Assembly: GCA_963601915.1 (NCBI GenBank)
Contig: CAVCGL010000030.1
Span: 1 to 21,465 of the forward strand
Origin: Butyricicoccus_A sp963601915
GTDB lineage: Bacteria; Bacillota; Clostridia; Oscillospirales; Butyricicoccaceae
Direction of reading: 5' to 3'
DNA length: 21,465 nucleotides
A program made the position numbers and the translations under genes. This document shows positions 14,314-21,465 of the stretch, one piece after another; position 1 is the first letter of the stretch; each line of letters starts with the position of its first letter. The notes beneath the pieces were generated by a model. The model saw nothing but the letters and a program-made list of their open reading frames with translations, ran no database searches and was not told where the DNA came from.

Positions 14314-15482
14314 GCTTTCGCATGTATGTACCGACTCGCATTATTTTCGGCGCGGGAAGTTTGAACAAGTTGAGCCGCCAGAAACTGCCGGGCAAGAAGG
14401 CATTGGTGGTTATTTCTAACGGTAAATCCACAAAAGCCAATGGATATTTAGACCGCACATTGGAAGTCTTGCAGCAGGCGGGTGCAGAGACAGTGGTGTT
14501 CGATCAAGTTATGGCGAATCCACTCAAATCGACTGTCATGGCAGGCGGCGCATTTGCACGAGAACAGGGCTGTGATTTTATCGTTGCTTTGGGCGGCGGC
14601 AGTGTCATTGATGCATCTAAAGCGATTGCGATTATGGCGACCAATGACGGCAATATTTGGGATTATGTCTACGGCGGCACAGGCGGCTGTCAGCGCATCG
14701 GCGTCAATCCGCTTCCGGTTATTGCGATCACGACGACGGCAGGTACCGGCAGTGAAGTGGATGCATTCAGCGTCATTACCAATGAAGAAACCAACGAAAA
14801 GATTGGTTTGGGCGGCGATGCTCGGCTGTTCCCTAAAACGGCGATTGTTGATCCGGAATTGATGCTCTCCGTTCCACCGAAGTTTACAGCATATCAGGGC
14901 TTTGACGCGCTGTTTCATAGTGTGGAAGCATATATTGCAAAATCTGCCAGCCTGATGAGCGATATGTATGCATTGACAGCAATTGAAAATATCGGAGGCT
15001 ATCTGGCACGGGCTGTAGAAAATGGTAAGGACTTGGAGGCGCGAGAGCATGTCGCATTTGCCAACACTCTCTCTGGTGTGGTCATGACAATGTGCTCACT
15101 GACCAGTGAACATGCATTGGAACACGCAATGAGCGCGTATCATCAGGATTTGCCACATGGTGCCGGACTCATTTTGATTTCTCTGCCGTATTATGAGCAT
15201 TTTGTGCAGGCGCATGTGTGTGATGAACGGTTTATTCGTATGGCACAGGCTTTGGGCAAAACGGATGCGTCTAAACCGGAAGATTTTCTGACTGTACTGG
15301 AAGAATTGCAGAAGGCATGTGGCGTACATGAACTGAAAATGTCAGATTTTGGCATCAAAAAAGAAGAAGCCCTGACGCTGGCACAGAATGCGCGCGCAAC
15401 GATGGGGGCTTTGTTTAAGGCGGATCGTGCATCGCTTTCTGATGAGGATTGTGCAACTATCTTTGAGAGAGCATACAGATAA
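14310..15482 (+). CDS. Iron-containing alcohol dehydrogenase
   Basis: A 390-residue cytoplasmic oxidoreductase of the Fe-ADH family (group III), likely NAD(P)H-dependent, interconverting an alcohol and an aldehyde or ketone in fermentation (butanol dehydrogenase-like). The dinucleotide-binding GGGSVIDASKA sits at about residues 95-105. The likely metal ligands are D199 and H203 in FDALFHSVEAYI, H268 in SEHALEH, and H283 in LPHGAGL. TTTAGTGSEV (about 141-150) is also typical. Length and motifs are complete. The start ATG overlaps the upstream stop by 4 nt, and a strong terminator follows. Confidence 0.93.
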   Translation: MSFRMYVPTRIIFGAGSLNKLSRQKLPGKKALVVISNGKSTKANGYLDRTLEVLQQAGAETVVFDQVMANPLKSTVMAGGAFAREQGCDFIVALGGGSVIDASKAIAIMATNDGNIWDYVYGGTGGCQRIGVNPLPVIAITTTAGTGSEVDAFSVITNEETNEKIGLGGDARLFPKTAIVDPELMLSVPPKFTAYQGFDALFHSVEAYIAKSASLMSDMYALTAIENIGGYLARAVENGKDLEAREHVAFANTLSGVVMTMCSLTSEHALEHAMSAYHQDLPHGAGLILISLPYYEHFVQAHVCDERFIRMAQALGKTDASKPEDFLTVLEELQKACGVHELKMSDFGIKKEEALTLAQNARATMGALFKADRASLSDEDCATIFERAYR

Positions 15483-15500
15483 ACAAGAGAAAATACGTGA

Positions 15501-15538
15501 AAAAGACGGATGTTCTGTGGAATGTCCGTCTTTTTTTG
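15501..15538 (+). terminator. Intrinsic terminator of the alcohol dehydrogenase operon
   Basis: AAAAAGACGGA (15501-15511) pairs with TCCGTCTTTTT (15526-15536), with a small inner TTC/GAA helix and a run of Ts. Confidence 0.88.
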
Positions 15539-15578
15539 AAAAAAACGCCGAAAATAGAAAATTGCCCGTGTAAAACTG

Positions 15579-15630
15579 TTGACAGAAAACCTGCATGTGG
15601 TATTATATAATGTGATTAGCTAAAACTAAT
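15579..15630 (+). promoter_or_regulatory. Promoter and TTAG-N7-CTAA box of the AraC gene
   Basis: TTGACA (15579-15584), a 16-bp spacer, TATTAT (15601-15606), with an alternative TATAAT just after. The imperfect dyad TTAGCTAAAACTAAT (15616-15630) lies at the start site. The same 15-mer with two changes precedes the DUF2325 gene at 16753. This fits repression by a shared regulator; half-sites TTAG/CTAA resemble those of DtxR/IdeR-type iron repressors. Confidence 0.65.
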
Positions 15631-15677
15631 AAAATTGGCAAACCAATACTTTGTATGCAGGGAGTGTTCTACATATC

Positions 15678-16664
15678 ATGAAATTGACAGAACAGGAAAA
15701 GTGCATATATGGAAATAGCGTACAGGTTATATCGAGAGAGGATGACTGTACGGTTTATACCCGCAAAGACGAAACGGGAGACGCACGTATGACTTGCTAT
15801 CATGTGTTTCCGGGTATTGATTTGGTCTATAATGACATTCATATGCAGAGATCTGGCATGAAACCGGCAATGAATGGAAATTTTTTAGAGATCAATCACT
15901 GTAGGGAAGGCCGCGCAGAATGTGAATGCGGCAATCAGTTTTATTACATTACAGCGGGAGATCTGTCTATTCAGCAGAGAAAGAATTGCAGTCATGAGTC
16001 GTATTATCCGCTCAACCACTATCATGGAATATCCATCTTGATTGACGCCGATCATTCGCCCATGTGCCTGTCCTGCTTTTTGAAGGATGTCAACGTCCAG
16101 CCGACAACACTGATTCAAAAATTTTGCAAAAATGAGGCGGGATATGTTGTCCGGTCACAACCAAGCCTGGCACATATTTTTTCGGAGCTGTATACGGTTC
16201 CTGAGAGTATCCGAAAGGGCTATTTCAAAGTAAAGATATTGGAATTGCTGCTGTTTCTCAGCAGCATGAAATTGGAAGACGATACCGTACACGAACGCAG
16301 CTATTCCGGCAGTCAGGTCACTCTGGCAAAAGATGCCGGACGCTATTTGGCGCAGCATATGGATCGGCGCGTGACAATTGACGAACTGGCAGAGCAATTT
16401 TATGTATCTCCAACGCAATTAAAAAACAGCTTTAAGGGCGTTTATGGTGTTTCTATCTATGCGTACACGCGCTCGCAAAAAATGCAGGCTGCTGCCTGTG
16501 CACTTCGGCAGAGCAACGACACCGTGATGCAGATCGCTGGACGATACGGTTATGAAAATCCGAGTAAATTTGCAAAGGCATTCAAGGACGTTCTTGGCGT
16601 CACGCCGAATGAGTATCGAAATACAAATGGACAAAATGTCTGTTTGGAGCAGGGTTCGCTCTAA
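15678..16664 (+). CDS. AraC family transcriptional regulator
   Basis: A 328-residue regulator. The N-terminal effector-binding region (about 1-215) has several Cys residues (EINHCREGRAECECGNQFYY). The C-terminal AraC domain (about 225-318) has two helix-turn-helix units: VTIDELAEQFYVSPTQLKNSF and the signature IAGRYGYENPSKFAKAFKDVLGVTPNEYR. This architecture recalls Firmicutes AraC regulators of iron-siderophore uptake (PchR/YbtA-like), but the ligand is unproven. The start at 15678 is preferred over an in-frame TTG at 15651. Its ribosome site GGGAG (15660-15664) is unusually distant at 13 nt, so translation may be weak. It has its own promoter and terminator. The box upstream ties it to the flavodoxin operon. 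Confidence 0.88.
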   Translation: MKLTEQEKCIYGNSVQVISREDDCTVYTRKDETGDARMTCYHVFPGIDLVYNDIHMQRSGMKPAMNGNFLEINHCREGRAECECGNQFYYITAGDLSIQQRKNCSHESYYPLNHYHGISILIDADHSPMCLSCFLKDVNVQPTTLIQKFCKNEAGYVVRSQPSLAHIFSELYTVPESIRKGYFKVKILELLLFLSSMKLEDDTVHERSYSGSQVTLAKDAGRYLAQHMDRRVTIDELAEQFYVSPTQLKNSFKGVYGVSIYAYTRSQKMQAAACALRQSNDTVMQIAGRYGYENPSKFAKAFKDVLGVTPNEYRNTNGQNVCLEQGSL

Positions 16665-16713
16665 ATGGAGTGGAGAAACTTATGAAATTACCGTAAACTA
16701 ACATTGTCAAACG

Positions 16714-16742
16714 AAAACAAACGCCTGCGGGCGTTGTTTTTT
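16714..16742 (+). terminator. Intrinsic terminator after the AraC gene
   Basis: AACGCC-TGCG-GGCGTT (16720-16735), extended by an A-rich/T-rich helix with one bulge, then six Ts to 16742. Confidence 0.82.
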
Positions 16743-16752
16743 GAACAACAGG

Positions 16753-16767
16753 TTAGCAAACACTAAT
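16753..16767 (+). promoter_or_regulatory. TTAG-N7-CTAA box upstream of the DUF2325-flavodoxin genes
   Basis: TTAGCAAACACTAAT differs from the box at 15616-15630 at two central positions. It lies 19 nt before the DUF2325 start. TTGAAC (16741-16746) and TAATTT (16764-16769) at 17-bp spacing could form a promoter overlapped by the box, but the start site would then fall in the ribosome binding site, so the promoter is uncertain. Confidence 0.6.
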
Positions 16768-16785
16768 TTGATAAGAGGTGAAAGC

Positions 16786-17070
16786 ATGAGTGTAGTAATT
16801 GTTGGCGGCAATGACTGTATGGTACGCCGCTATAAAGATCTTTGCAAACAATATGACTGTCAGGCAAAAGTCTTCACGCAGATGAAAGACGGTCTGAAAA
16901 ACAAGATCGGATGCCCTGATCTGCTGGTGCTGTTCACCAGCACCATGTCCCATAAGATGCTGCGATATGCATTAAACGAAACCAAGGGACAGGACAACAT
17001 GATTGTCGCACGTTCTCATTCGAGTTCCATGTCTGCTCTGCGCAATATTTTGGAAGAGCATGCGTCCTGA
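16786..17070 (+). CDS. DUF2325 domain protein
   Basis: A 94-residue cytoplasmic protein matching the DUF2325 family: MSVVIVGGNDCMVRRYKDLCKQYDCQAKVFTQM at the start, then CPDLLVLFTSTMSHKMLRYALNE, and AR(S)HSSSMSALRNIL at the end. The molecular role is unknown; such proteins are often found beside ferrous-iron uptake and flavodoxin genes in Clostridia. Cys11, Cys20 and Cys26 could sense metal or redox state. ATG 16786 has AGAGGTG six bases upstream; a longer in-frame start at 16741 lies over the terminator and box. Flavodoxin follows after 54 nt without a visible terminator, so an operon is likely. Confidence 0.88.
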   Translation: MSVVIVGGNDCMVRRYKDLCKQYDCQAKVFTQMKDGLKNKIGCPDLLVLFTSTMSHKMLRYALNETKGQDNMIVARSHSSSMSALRNILEEHAS

Positions 17071-17124
17071 GAACGTTTCTGCGCGATAAATACATTGATT
17101 TTTCAAGAAAGGTTGGTAATCAAC

Positions 17125-17547
17125 ATGGCAAAGGTAGCAGTAGTATATTGGAGCGGTTCCGGTAACACAGAGGCAATGGCAAATGCAGTCGTAGAGGGCG
17201 CAAAGGAGAAGGGCGCAGACGTATCCCTGTTCTTCTGCAGCGACTTTAACGAGGGCATGGTAGGCGATTACGATGCTATCGCATTTGGCTGCCCGGCAAT
17301 GGGTGCAGAGGTTCTGGAAGAGGCTGAATTTGAGCCGATGTTCACCGCTTGCGGCTCGAAGCTCGGCGGCAAGAACATTGCACTGTTTGGCTCCTATGGC
17401 TGGGGCACTGGCGAGTGGATGCATTCTTGGGAAGACCAGTGCGCAGATTTCGGCGCAGTGCTGGTAACCGACAGTGTTATCTGCAACGAAGCACCGAACG
17501 ATGACGGCATTGCAGCTTGCAAGGCTCTGGGCGCAGCTCTGGCATAA
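17125..17547 (+). CDS. Flavodoxin
   Basis: A 140-residue short-chain flavodoxin, an FMN electron carrier that commonly replaces ferredoxin under iron shortage. The phosphate loop SGSGNTEAMA (10-19), the FMN-flanking loop GCPAMGAE (about 56-63) and FGSYGWGTGEWM (about 89-100) are present. The ATG at 17125 is preceded by AAGAAAGG; an in-frame ATT at 17095 is not supported. Codons are strongly biased toward GGC, AAC, CTG and GCA compared with neighbours, suggesting high expression. The upstream TTAG-N7-CTAA box and DUF2325 partner suggest iron-responsive control. Confidence 0.95.
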   Translation: MAKVAVVYWSGSGNTEAMANAVVEGAKEKGADVSLFFCSDFNEGMVGDYDAIAFGCPAMGAEVLEEAEFEPMFTACGSKLGGKNIALFGSYGWGTGEWMHSWEDQCADFGAVLVTDSVICNEAPNDDGIAACKALGAALA

Positions 17548-17661
17548 TTTTTCATCGGACACGGCTTGGATACCCATAGACATCTTCCACCAAGATATGT
17601 CGCAAGTCTAATATCAGATAAATCCAACATACAATTCCTTAACAGCATACATGAAAAGCGG

Positions 17662-17697
17662 AACCGACATGGAAAAACCCATGTCGGTTTTGCTTTT
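17662..17697 (+). terminator. Intrinsic terminator after flavodoxin
   Basis: AACCGACATGG pairs with CCATGTCGGTT (11 bp, 17662-17672 with 17679-17689), loop AAAAAC, then TTTGCTTTTT. The 114 bp between the flavodoxin stop and this hairpin holds no recognisable gene. Confidence 0.9.
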
Positions 17698-17778
17698 TCA
17701 CACAAAATCCGTATATATTGGCGGTTTCATACATAAAGTATCGGAGTTCCAATGTTTGCGGAAAAGGAGGAATGGCAG

Positions 17779-19185
17779 ATGTGTGGAATCGCAGGAATGA
17801 TAGGCAAACTTCCTTCGCGGCAGGTTCTGGAACAGATGCAGAACACCATGCGGCGCCGCGGTCCGGATCAAGAGGGAATTTGGATAGACAGAGCGACTGC
17901 GCTGCTGCACGACCGGCTCGCTGTTATTGATATAGAAGGCGGAAAGCAGCCGATGCGGCGAGACTATGCCGTTATGGTATACAACGGAGAGCTGTATAAT
18001 ACCGCAGAGGTGCGGACGGAGCTGGCAAAGCAGGGATATGTTTTTGAGACGCATTCGGATACAGAGGTTGTCTTGACGGCATACTTGGCTTGGGGAGAAG
18101 CTTGTCTCGACCATCTGAATGGAATTTATGCTTTTGCTGTCTGGAATATGCTGGAGCAGGAGTTATTTTTTGCACGAGATCGCATCGGTGTAAAACCACT
18201 GTTTTTTACAGAAAAATTGGATGGCTTTTTATTTGCTTCGGAGATCAAGACATTGCTGGCACATCCGAATATTCACGCGGAGATTGACCGGAATGGCATT
18301 TCGGAATTGATCTTGTTAGGTCCCGGCAGAACACCGGGCTGCGGCGTGCTGTGCGGCATTCGGGAAGTTCCTGCCGGCTGGTGCGGCACCTATTCGCGGA
18401 AGCGAGGACTAAGCCTCAGGCAGTATTGGCGATTGGAAGATAAAGAACACACAGATTCGGAGCAGGAAACGATAGACAACGTGCGCGCATTGGTCATTGA
18501 TGCCATACAGCGGCAATTGGTATCGGATGTTCCTTTGTGTACGTTTTTGTCCGGCGGCTTGGATTCCAGTATTATTTCTGCCGTGGCAGCGCGGCAATAT
18601 GCGCAGGAAGGACGGCAGCTGGATACCGTATCCGTCACGTACCGAGACAATGCGCGGTATTTTCAGGCCTCACATTTTCAGCCAAACAGTGATGACAGCT
18701 ATATCGGATTGATGAACGATGCCATCGGTGCGAAAAATCATTTGATAGAGATTGATACGCCGCAGCTTGTACAGGCATTGTTTGAAGCGGTAGAAGCGCG
18801 GGATTTGCCCGGTATGGCGGATGTGGATGCATCCTTGCTGCTGTTTTGCCGAGAGATCAAAAAAATCGGCACGGTGGCGCTGTCCGGTGAATGTGCGGAT
18901 GAAATCTTTGGCGGGTATCCATGGTATCGTGATGTAGACATTCGACGCAAGGCGGGATTTCCTTGGGCACAATCAACGCAGTACCGTGCGTCTTTCTTGA
19001 CGCAGGAATGGCAAGAGCAAATTGATGCAGAAGCCTTTGTCGATCAAAAGTACCGACAGACGATTGCAGAGGTGACACCGGAAGGGATTCATGGAGAAGA
19101 TGACAGACGGATTCGAGAGATGACCCGCTTAAATTTTGAGTGGTTCATGCAGACATTGCTGATGTATAATGAAACAGTTTCTTGA
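17779..19185 (+). pseudogene. asnB: Asparagine synthetase (glutamine-hydrolysing), 3'-truncated
   Basis: 468 residues remain of a protein usually about 600-620. The glutaminase domain is complete: Cys2 nucleophile (MCGIAG), RRRGPD, and YNGELYN. The synthetase domain has the pyrophosphate loop SGGLDSS (about 258-264) and SGECADEIFGGYPWY. After WFMQTLL, where family members continue with a DRKDRMSM-like stretch, it reads MYNETVS and stops. The rest, needed for aspartate/AMP binding and fold, is missing. The break lies 25 bp from the stop of a serine recombinase, so integration of a mobile element is the likely cause. ATG 17779 follows AAAAGGAGG with 8-nt spacing and places Cys at position 2, which is required for activity. 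Enzyme activity is unlikely unless the element excises. Confidence 0.85.
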
Positions 19186-19186
19186 G
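19160..19186. other. Probable element-chromosome junction (attachment site)
   Basis: asnB homology stops after the codons for TLL at about 19163, and the recombinase stop is at 19187. The crossover must lie in or near this stretch. The exact core cannot be read without the other element end. Confidence 0.55.
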
Positions 19187-20638
19187 TCACTTCCAGATGA
19201 TCCGAATGGGGGAATCGTCGCCTACTAGAATTTTATCAATCATCATTCGCGCTACATCGCGCTTGCTGTCGTAATCGAGCTTAGCGAAATCTATGACAGC
19301 AAGGCCGTTCGGCACTTGATGGACGGGCTGTATAGCTGTGATTTCATTTGTGATGCGTTCATGTTCTGCTTCTAAGGTTTGCAGCTCATTTTGAATAGAA
19401 CGCATAGCCGCTGCGCCGCCGATTTTCAGCGCTTCGACCAGATTGTTTATCTGTCTTTCGTTCTCTAACAGCTGAATTTTCAAATCATTCAATTGTTGAT
19501 TCGGAACATCCTCGGTGCTGCTGTTTTTCGCAATTGTGTTGATGCGGTTTTGTATCGCGTCTGCAACATAGTTTTCGTATCGGAGCGAATTGCCGTGGAT
19601 CCTTGCGTCACAAGAACCGGCCTGATGAAACCGCTTGTAACATTGAAAGTATGTCAGGCCTTTGTTTTGAAAAACATTGATTCGTCCGCCGCACTTGTGA
19701 CATTTCAACAGTCCTGATAACCAAGTGAAGCTGCTGCGATGCCCATTTTTTAATTGCTTATTTTGACTAAGCATATTTTGAGCTGCAATAAAAACGCTTG
19801 ACGGCACAACACCCTGGTGATATGCCAAAGATAAAGTGCGATGCCCAGCGCCTGATTTGCCGCCTTTGACAACTAGATATGCGGCGTGGGAGCCGTCAAA
19901 TTCGTGCACATCGTTTATAATTTCCGTGTTGCCGTAATAGAACGAATAGACATCGACATCAGCGCATACATAAACCGGATTTTTTAAAATACGCCGGACC
20001 GTTATTGCATCCCAACGATCTGCGCCGCGTAGGTTTAATTCTTTTGACAAAGAGTACAAGGAAGCCGTTCCGCTGGTATACTTTGAAAATAAGTCCTGCA
20101 CGATTTGCAATTTCTCCGGTATTGGTTTCAAAACAGATTGGCGCTTTCCGTTCCAATCGACTTTTTGAATTTCGAATCCGAACGGTGCTCTGCCGCCGGC
20201 CCAGATACCAGCATTCGAACGGGCATACCGATTTGTTGTGTACCGACTGACAATGGTTTCCCGCTCCAACTGGGCAAAGGTGATGATTATCATAATCATA
20301 GCTCTGCCCATAGGACTATTGGTATCAAAAGATTCCGTCACACTGACAAAATCAACATGGTTTGCATCAAAAGTTCGCCACAAAAGACTGAAATCCAGCA
20401 CAGAACGCGATATTCGATCAAGTCGATAACAAAATACCCGTTTGATTTTTCCAGCACGCACGTCAGCCATAAGCTGCGTAAATGCCGGTCGCTGCGTATT
20501 CTTGCCCGAATAACCGGAATCTCGGTAAATAGCTGCATCTGGATCAGCGGCGCGCTTGCACATCTCAATCTGTGATTCGATAGAAATGGAATCGCGCTTT
20601 TCGATGGATTGTCTGGCATAGATTGCATCAATACGCAT
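19187..20638 (-). CDS. Large serine recombinase (integrase)
   Basis: A 483-residue site-specific recombinase. The N-terminal resolvase domain has YARQS with catalytic Ser11, an IESQIEMC segment, GYSGKNTQRPAFTQLM and YRLDRISRS. The recombinase domain follows (about 165-260, APFGFEIQ, ITVRRILKNPVYVCAD). A zinc ribbon is built from CHKC and CYKRFHQAGSC (about 310-345). A coiled coil rich in Q, L and E (about 365-430) regulates synapsis in this family. The length is typical of the Tn4451/TndX and phage integrase group. ATG 20638 has AAGGAG nine bases upstream. The gene points at the truncated asnB, the usual position of an integrase next to its att site. It looks intact, so excision may be possible. 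Confidence 0.95.
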   Translation of the reverse strand: MRIDAIYARQSIEKRDSISIESQIEMCKRAADPDAAIYRDSGYSGKNTQRPAFTQLMADVRAGKIKRVFCYRLDRISRSVLDFSLLWRTFDANHVDFVSVTESFDTNSPMGRAMIMIIITFAQLERETIVSRYTTNRYARSNAGIWAGGRAPFGFEIQKVDWNGKRQSVLKPIPEKLQIVQDLFSKYTSGTASLYSLSKELNLRGADRWDAITVRRILKNPVYVCADVDVYSFYYGNTEIINDVHEFDGSHAAYLVVKGGKSGAGHRTLSLAYHQGVVPSSVFIAAQNMLSQNKQLKNGHRSSFTWLSGLLKCHKCGGRINVFQNKGLTYFQCYKRFHQAGSCDARIHGNSLRYENYVADAIQNRINTIAKNSSTEDVPNQQLNDLKIQLLENERQINNLVEALKIGGAAAMRSIQNELQTLEAEHERITNEITAIQPVHQVPNGLAVIDFAKLDYDSKRDVARMMIDKILVGDDSPIRIIWK

Positions 20639-20680
20639 AAAAATAACTCCTTTTTATTTACTTTTTCGGAAATTTATAGT

Positions 20681-20710
20681 AAAATAAAAGGGCTGAATGT
20701 AACTTGTCAA
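20681..20710 (-). promoter_or_regulatory. Recombinase promoter
   Basis: On the minus strand TTGACA (20710-20705), an 18-bp spacer and TATTTT (20686-20681). The -35 lies inside a GGGCTGAA/TTCAGCCC inverted repeat (20690-20722), which could act as an operator. Confidence 0.6.
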
Positions 20711-20763
20711 AGTTTTCAGCCCATTCCCGTTCTGGTGCCACTAACACCAGAACGGGATTTTTT
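20687..20763 (+). ncRNA. Possible two-hairpin small RNA, or stand-alone terminator
   Basis: A plus-strand TATAGT (20675-20680) precedes GGGCTGAA...TTCAGCCC (20690-20722) and a strong 12-bp hairpin (20726-20737 with 20745-20756) ending in ATTTTTT. No plus-strand gene needs this terminator, so a roughly 75-nt RNA divergent to the recombinase is possible. The -35 is weak. Confidence 0.35.
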
Positions 20764-20816
20764 GGTTATTTCTGAAATAGAAATAGTTTAATATACTATT
20801 ATTTGAATAGTTGTTC

Positions 20817-21465
20817 TTATGCAGAGAGTTCTCTATTGATATAATCAATTCCATGGTTACGAAATTCATCGAACGAGGTGTACTGTTTATCAGACATATT
20901 TGTGATCTGATTTTGATTAAAACTAGATAGTTTTCCAAAATCTTCGTGGACGATTAAGCTGCGAAAAGGAATATCTTCTTGTCTAAAGTTAAAGCAAGAG
21001 ATTACCACTTTAGACGCTTTATTGTCATCATTTACACCAAAAAGATAAATAGGTTTAGAGGACGCGATTTCGTAATCCACGATACAATCACTATTTTTTC
21101 CGGGAGCAACATTTTTGTTGACGGAAAAATGTTTGCTTAAGTCTTCAAAAATGAAAGAATCTAAATAATCATAAAAGAGAGATTTCAGTGATTCTTTTGC
21201 TAGTATATCCATATTGCTGATCTTGGAAATTGCCTGTGCTAATTGATAGATGCCGCACTCCAACTGCGCAGGTAATACATCCAAAAAAATGTTTCCATTA
21301 TCAAATTGGCAACGGTTTTGAGAAATGATATTGTTACAGATTTCCTGCTTATGAGGAGTATCCAAATCAAATGTATAAGACAGCTTCATGATAGTAATAC
21401 CGTAATCACTAATTCGGAGCCTGCTATGGTCAGAAGGACATTCTTCAACAAAAATATCATACATA
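20817..21465 (-). CDS. DUF1828-like element protein, 5' end outside the window
   Basis: At least 215 residues. The visible N-terminal part (YDIFVEECPSDHSRLRISDYGITIMKL) resembles the DUF1828 pattern of a short strand pair followed by L-[RT]-[ID]-[SD]-D-x-G-x-T-I, found in mobile-element and phage-defence contexts. The rest is soluble alpha/beta and would fit a DUF1829-type tail. The Met at 21464 is probably internal, because family members have more sequence before this motif. It lies upstream of the recombinase on the same strand with about 178 bp between. Function is unknown and the family call is tentative. Confidence 0.6.
   Translation of the reverse strand, partial: MYDIFVEECPSDHSRLRISDYGITIMKLSYTFDLDTPHKQEICNNIISQNRCQFDNGNIFLDVLPAQLECGIYQLAQAISKISNMDILAKESLKSLFYDYLDSFIFEDLSKHFSVNKNVAPGKNSDCIVDYEIASSKPIYLFGVNDDNKASKVVISCFNFRQEDIPFRSLIVHEDFGKLSSFNQNQITNMSDKQYTSFDEFRNHGIDYINRELSA

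Noticed and set aside
14448..15050. 200-residue minus-strand open frame within the alcohol dehydrogenase
   Set aside because: Shadow frame caused by codon bias of the dehydrogenase gene; no start signal.
1..21465. tRNA or rRNA genes
   Set aside because: I saw no cloverleaf with a TTCGAATC-type arm and no rRNA-like stretch; the asnB junction is in a protein gene, not a tRNA.

Overview
The window looks like chromosome of a low-to-moderate GC anaerobic Firmicute, most likely a gut Clostridia/Oscillospirales (Ruminococcaceae- or Butyricicoccaceae-like) species. The evidence is AGGAGG-type ribosome binding sites, U-tract terminators, a type I-C CRISPR repeat beginning GTCGC and ending GATTGAAAT, a flavodoxin next to a DUF2325 gene, and an iron alcohol dehydrogenase. 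This placement is inference; there is no rRNA or other marker gene.

Layout. (1) 1-1410: a MerR regulator with a MerR-style promoter, translationally linked to a membrane-anchored extracellular protein. They end at a bidirectional terminator shared with (2) a convergent M20D amidohydrolase (1417-2607, minus). (3) 2693-13451: a complete type I-C CRISPR-Cas locus, with cas3 on its own extended -10 promoter, then a 323-bp gap, then cas5c-cas8c-cas7c-cas4-cas1-cas2, a leader and 44 repeats with 43 spacers. cas4 has lost its catalytic middle and is frameshifted. (4) 13452-13795: trailer end, where a fragment of a phage-type gene lies between two degenerate repeats. (5) 13855-15482: a small Cys-cluster protein overlapping an iron alcohol dehydrogenase; the operon's -35 lies in the last degenerate CRISPR repeat. 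(6) 15579-17547: an AraC regulator and a DUF2325-flavodoxin pair, whose upstream regions share a TTAG-N7-CTAA box, probably an iron or redox operator. (7) 17779-21465: an asparagine synthetase gene cut off near codon 460 by the end of an integrated element carrying a large serine recombinase, a possible small RNA and a DUF1828-like gene that runs off the window.

The main discovery is in the cas3-cas5 gap. On the minus strand a degenerate CRISPR repeat (4921-4945) keeps the I-C architecture: a short stem with a GNRA loop and the 11-nt 5' handle with one change. It is followed by a 29-nt pseudo-spacer and a perfect 34-bp palindrome with a U-tract. The first 19 nt of the pseudo-spacer match DNA at 5010-5028, directly behind a TTC PAM and just upstream of the cas5 operon -35. 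The only two mismatches fall at positions 6 and 12, the flipped-out positions of a type I R-loop, and matching stops after position 19. This is what a crRNA-like autoregulatory RNA (CreR/CreA type) should look like: Cascade loaded with this RNA would bind and repress its own operon without completing an R-loop. Similar RNAs are known in other CRISPR subtypes; I cannot tell from here whether this I-C version has been reported.
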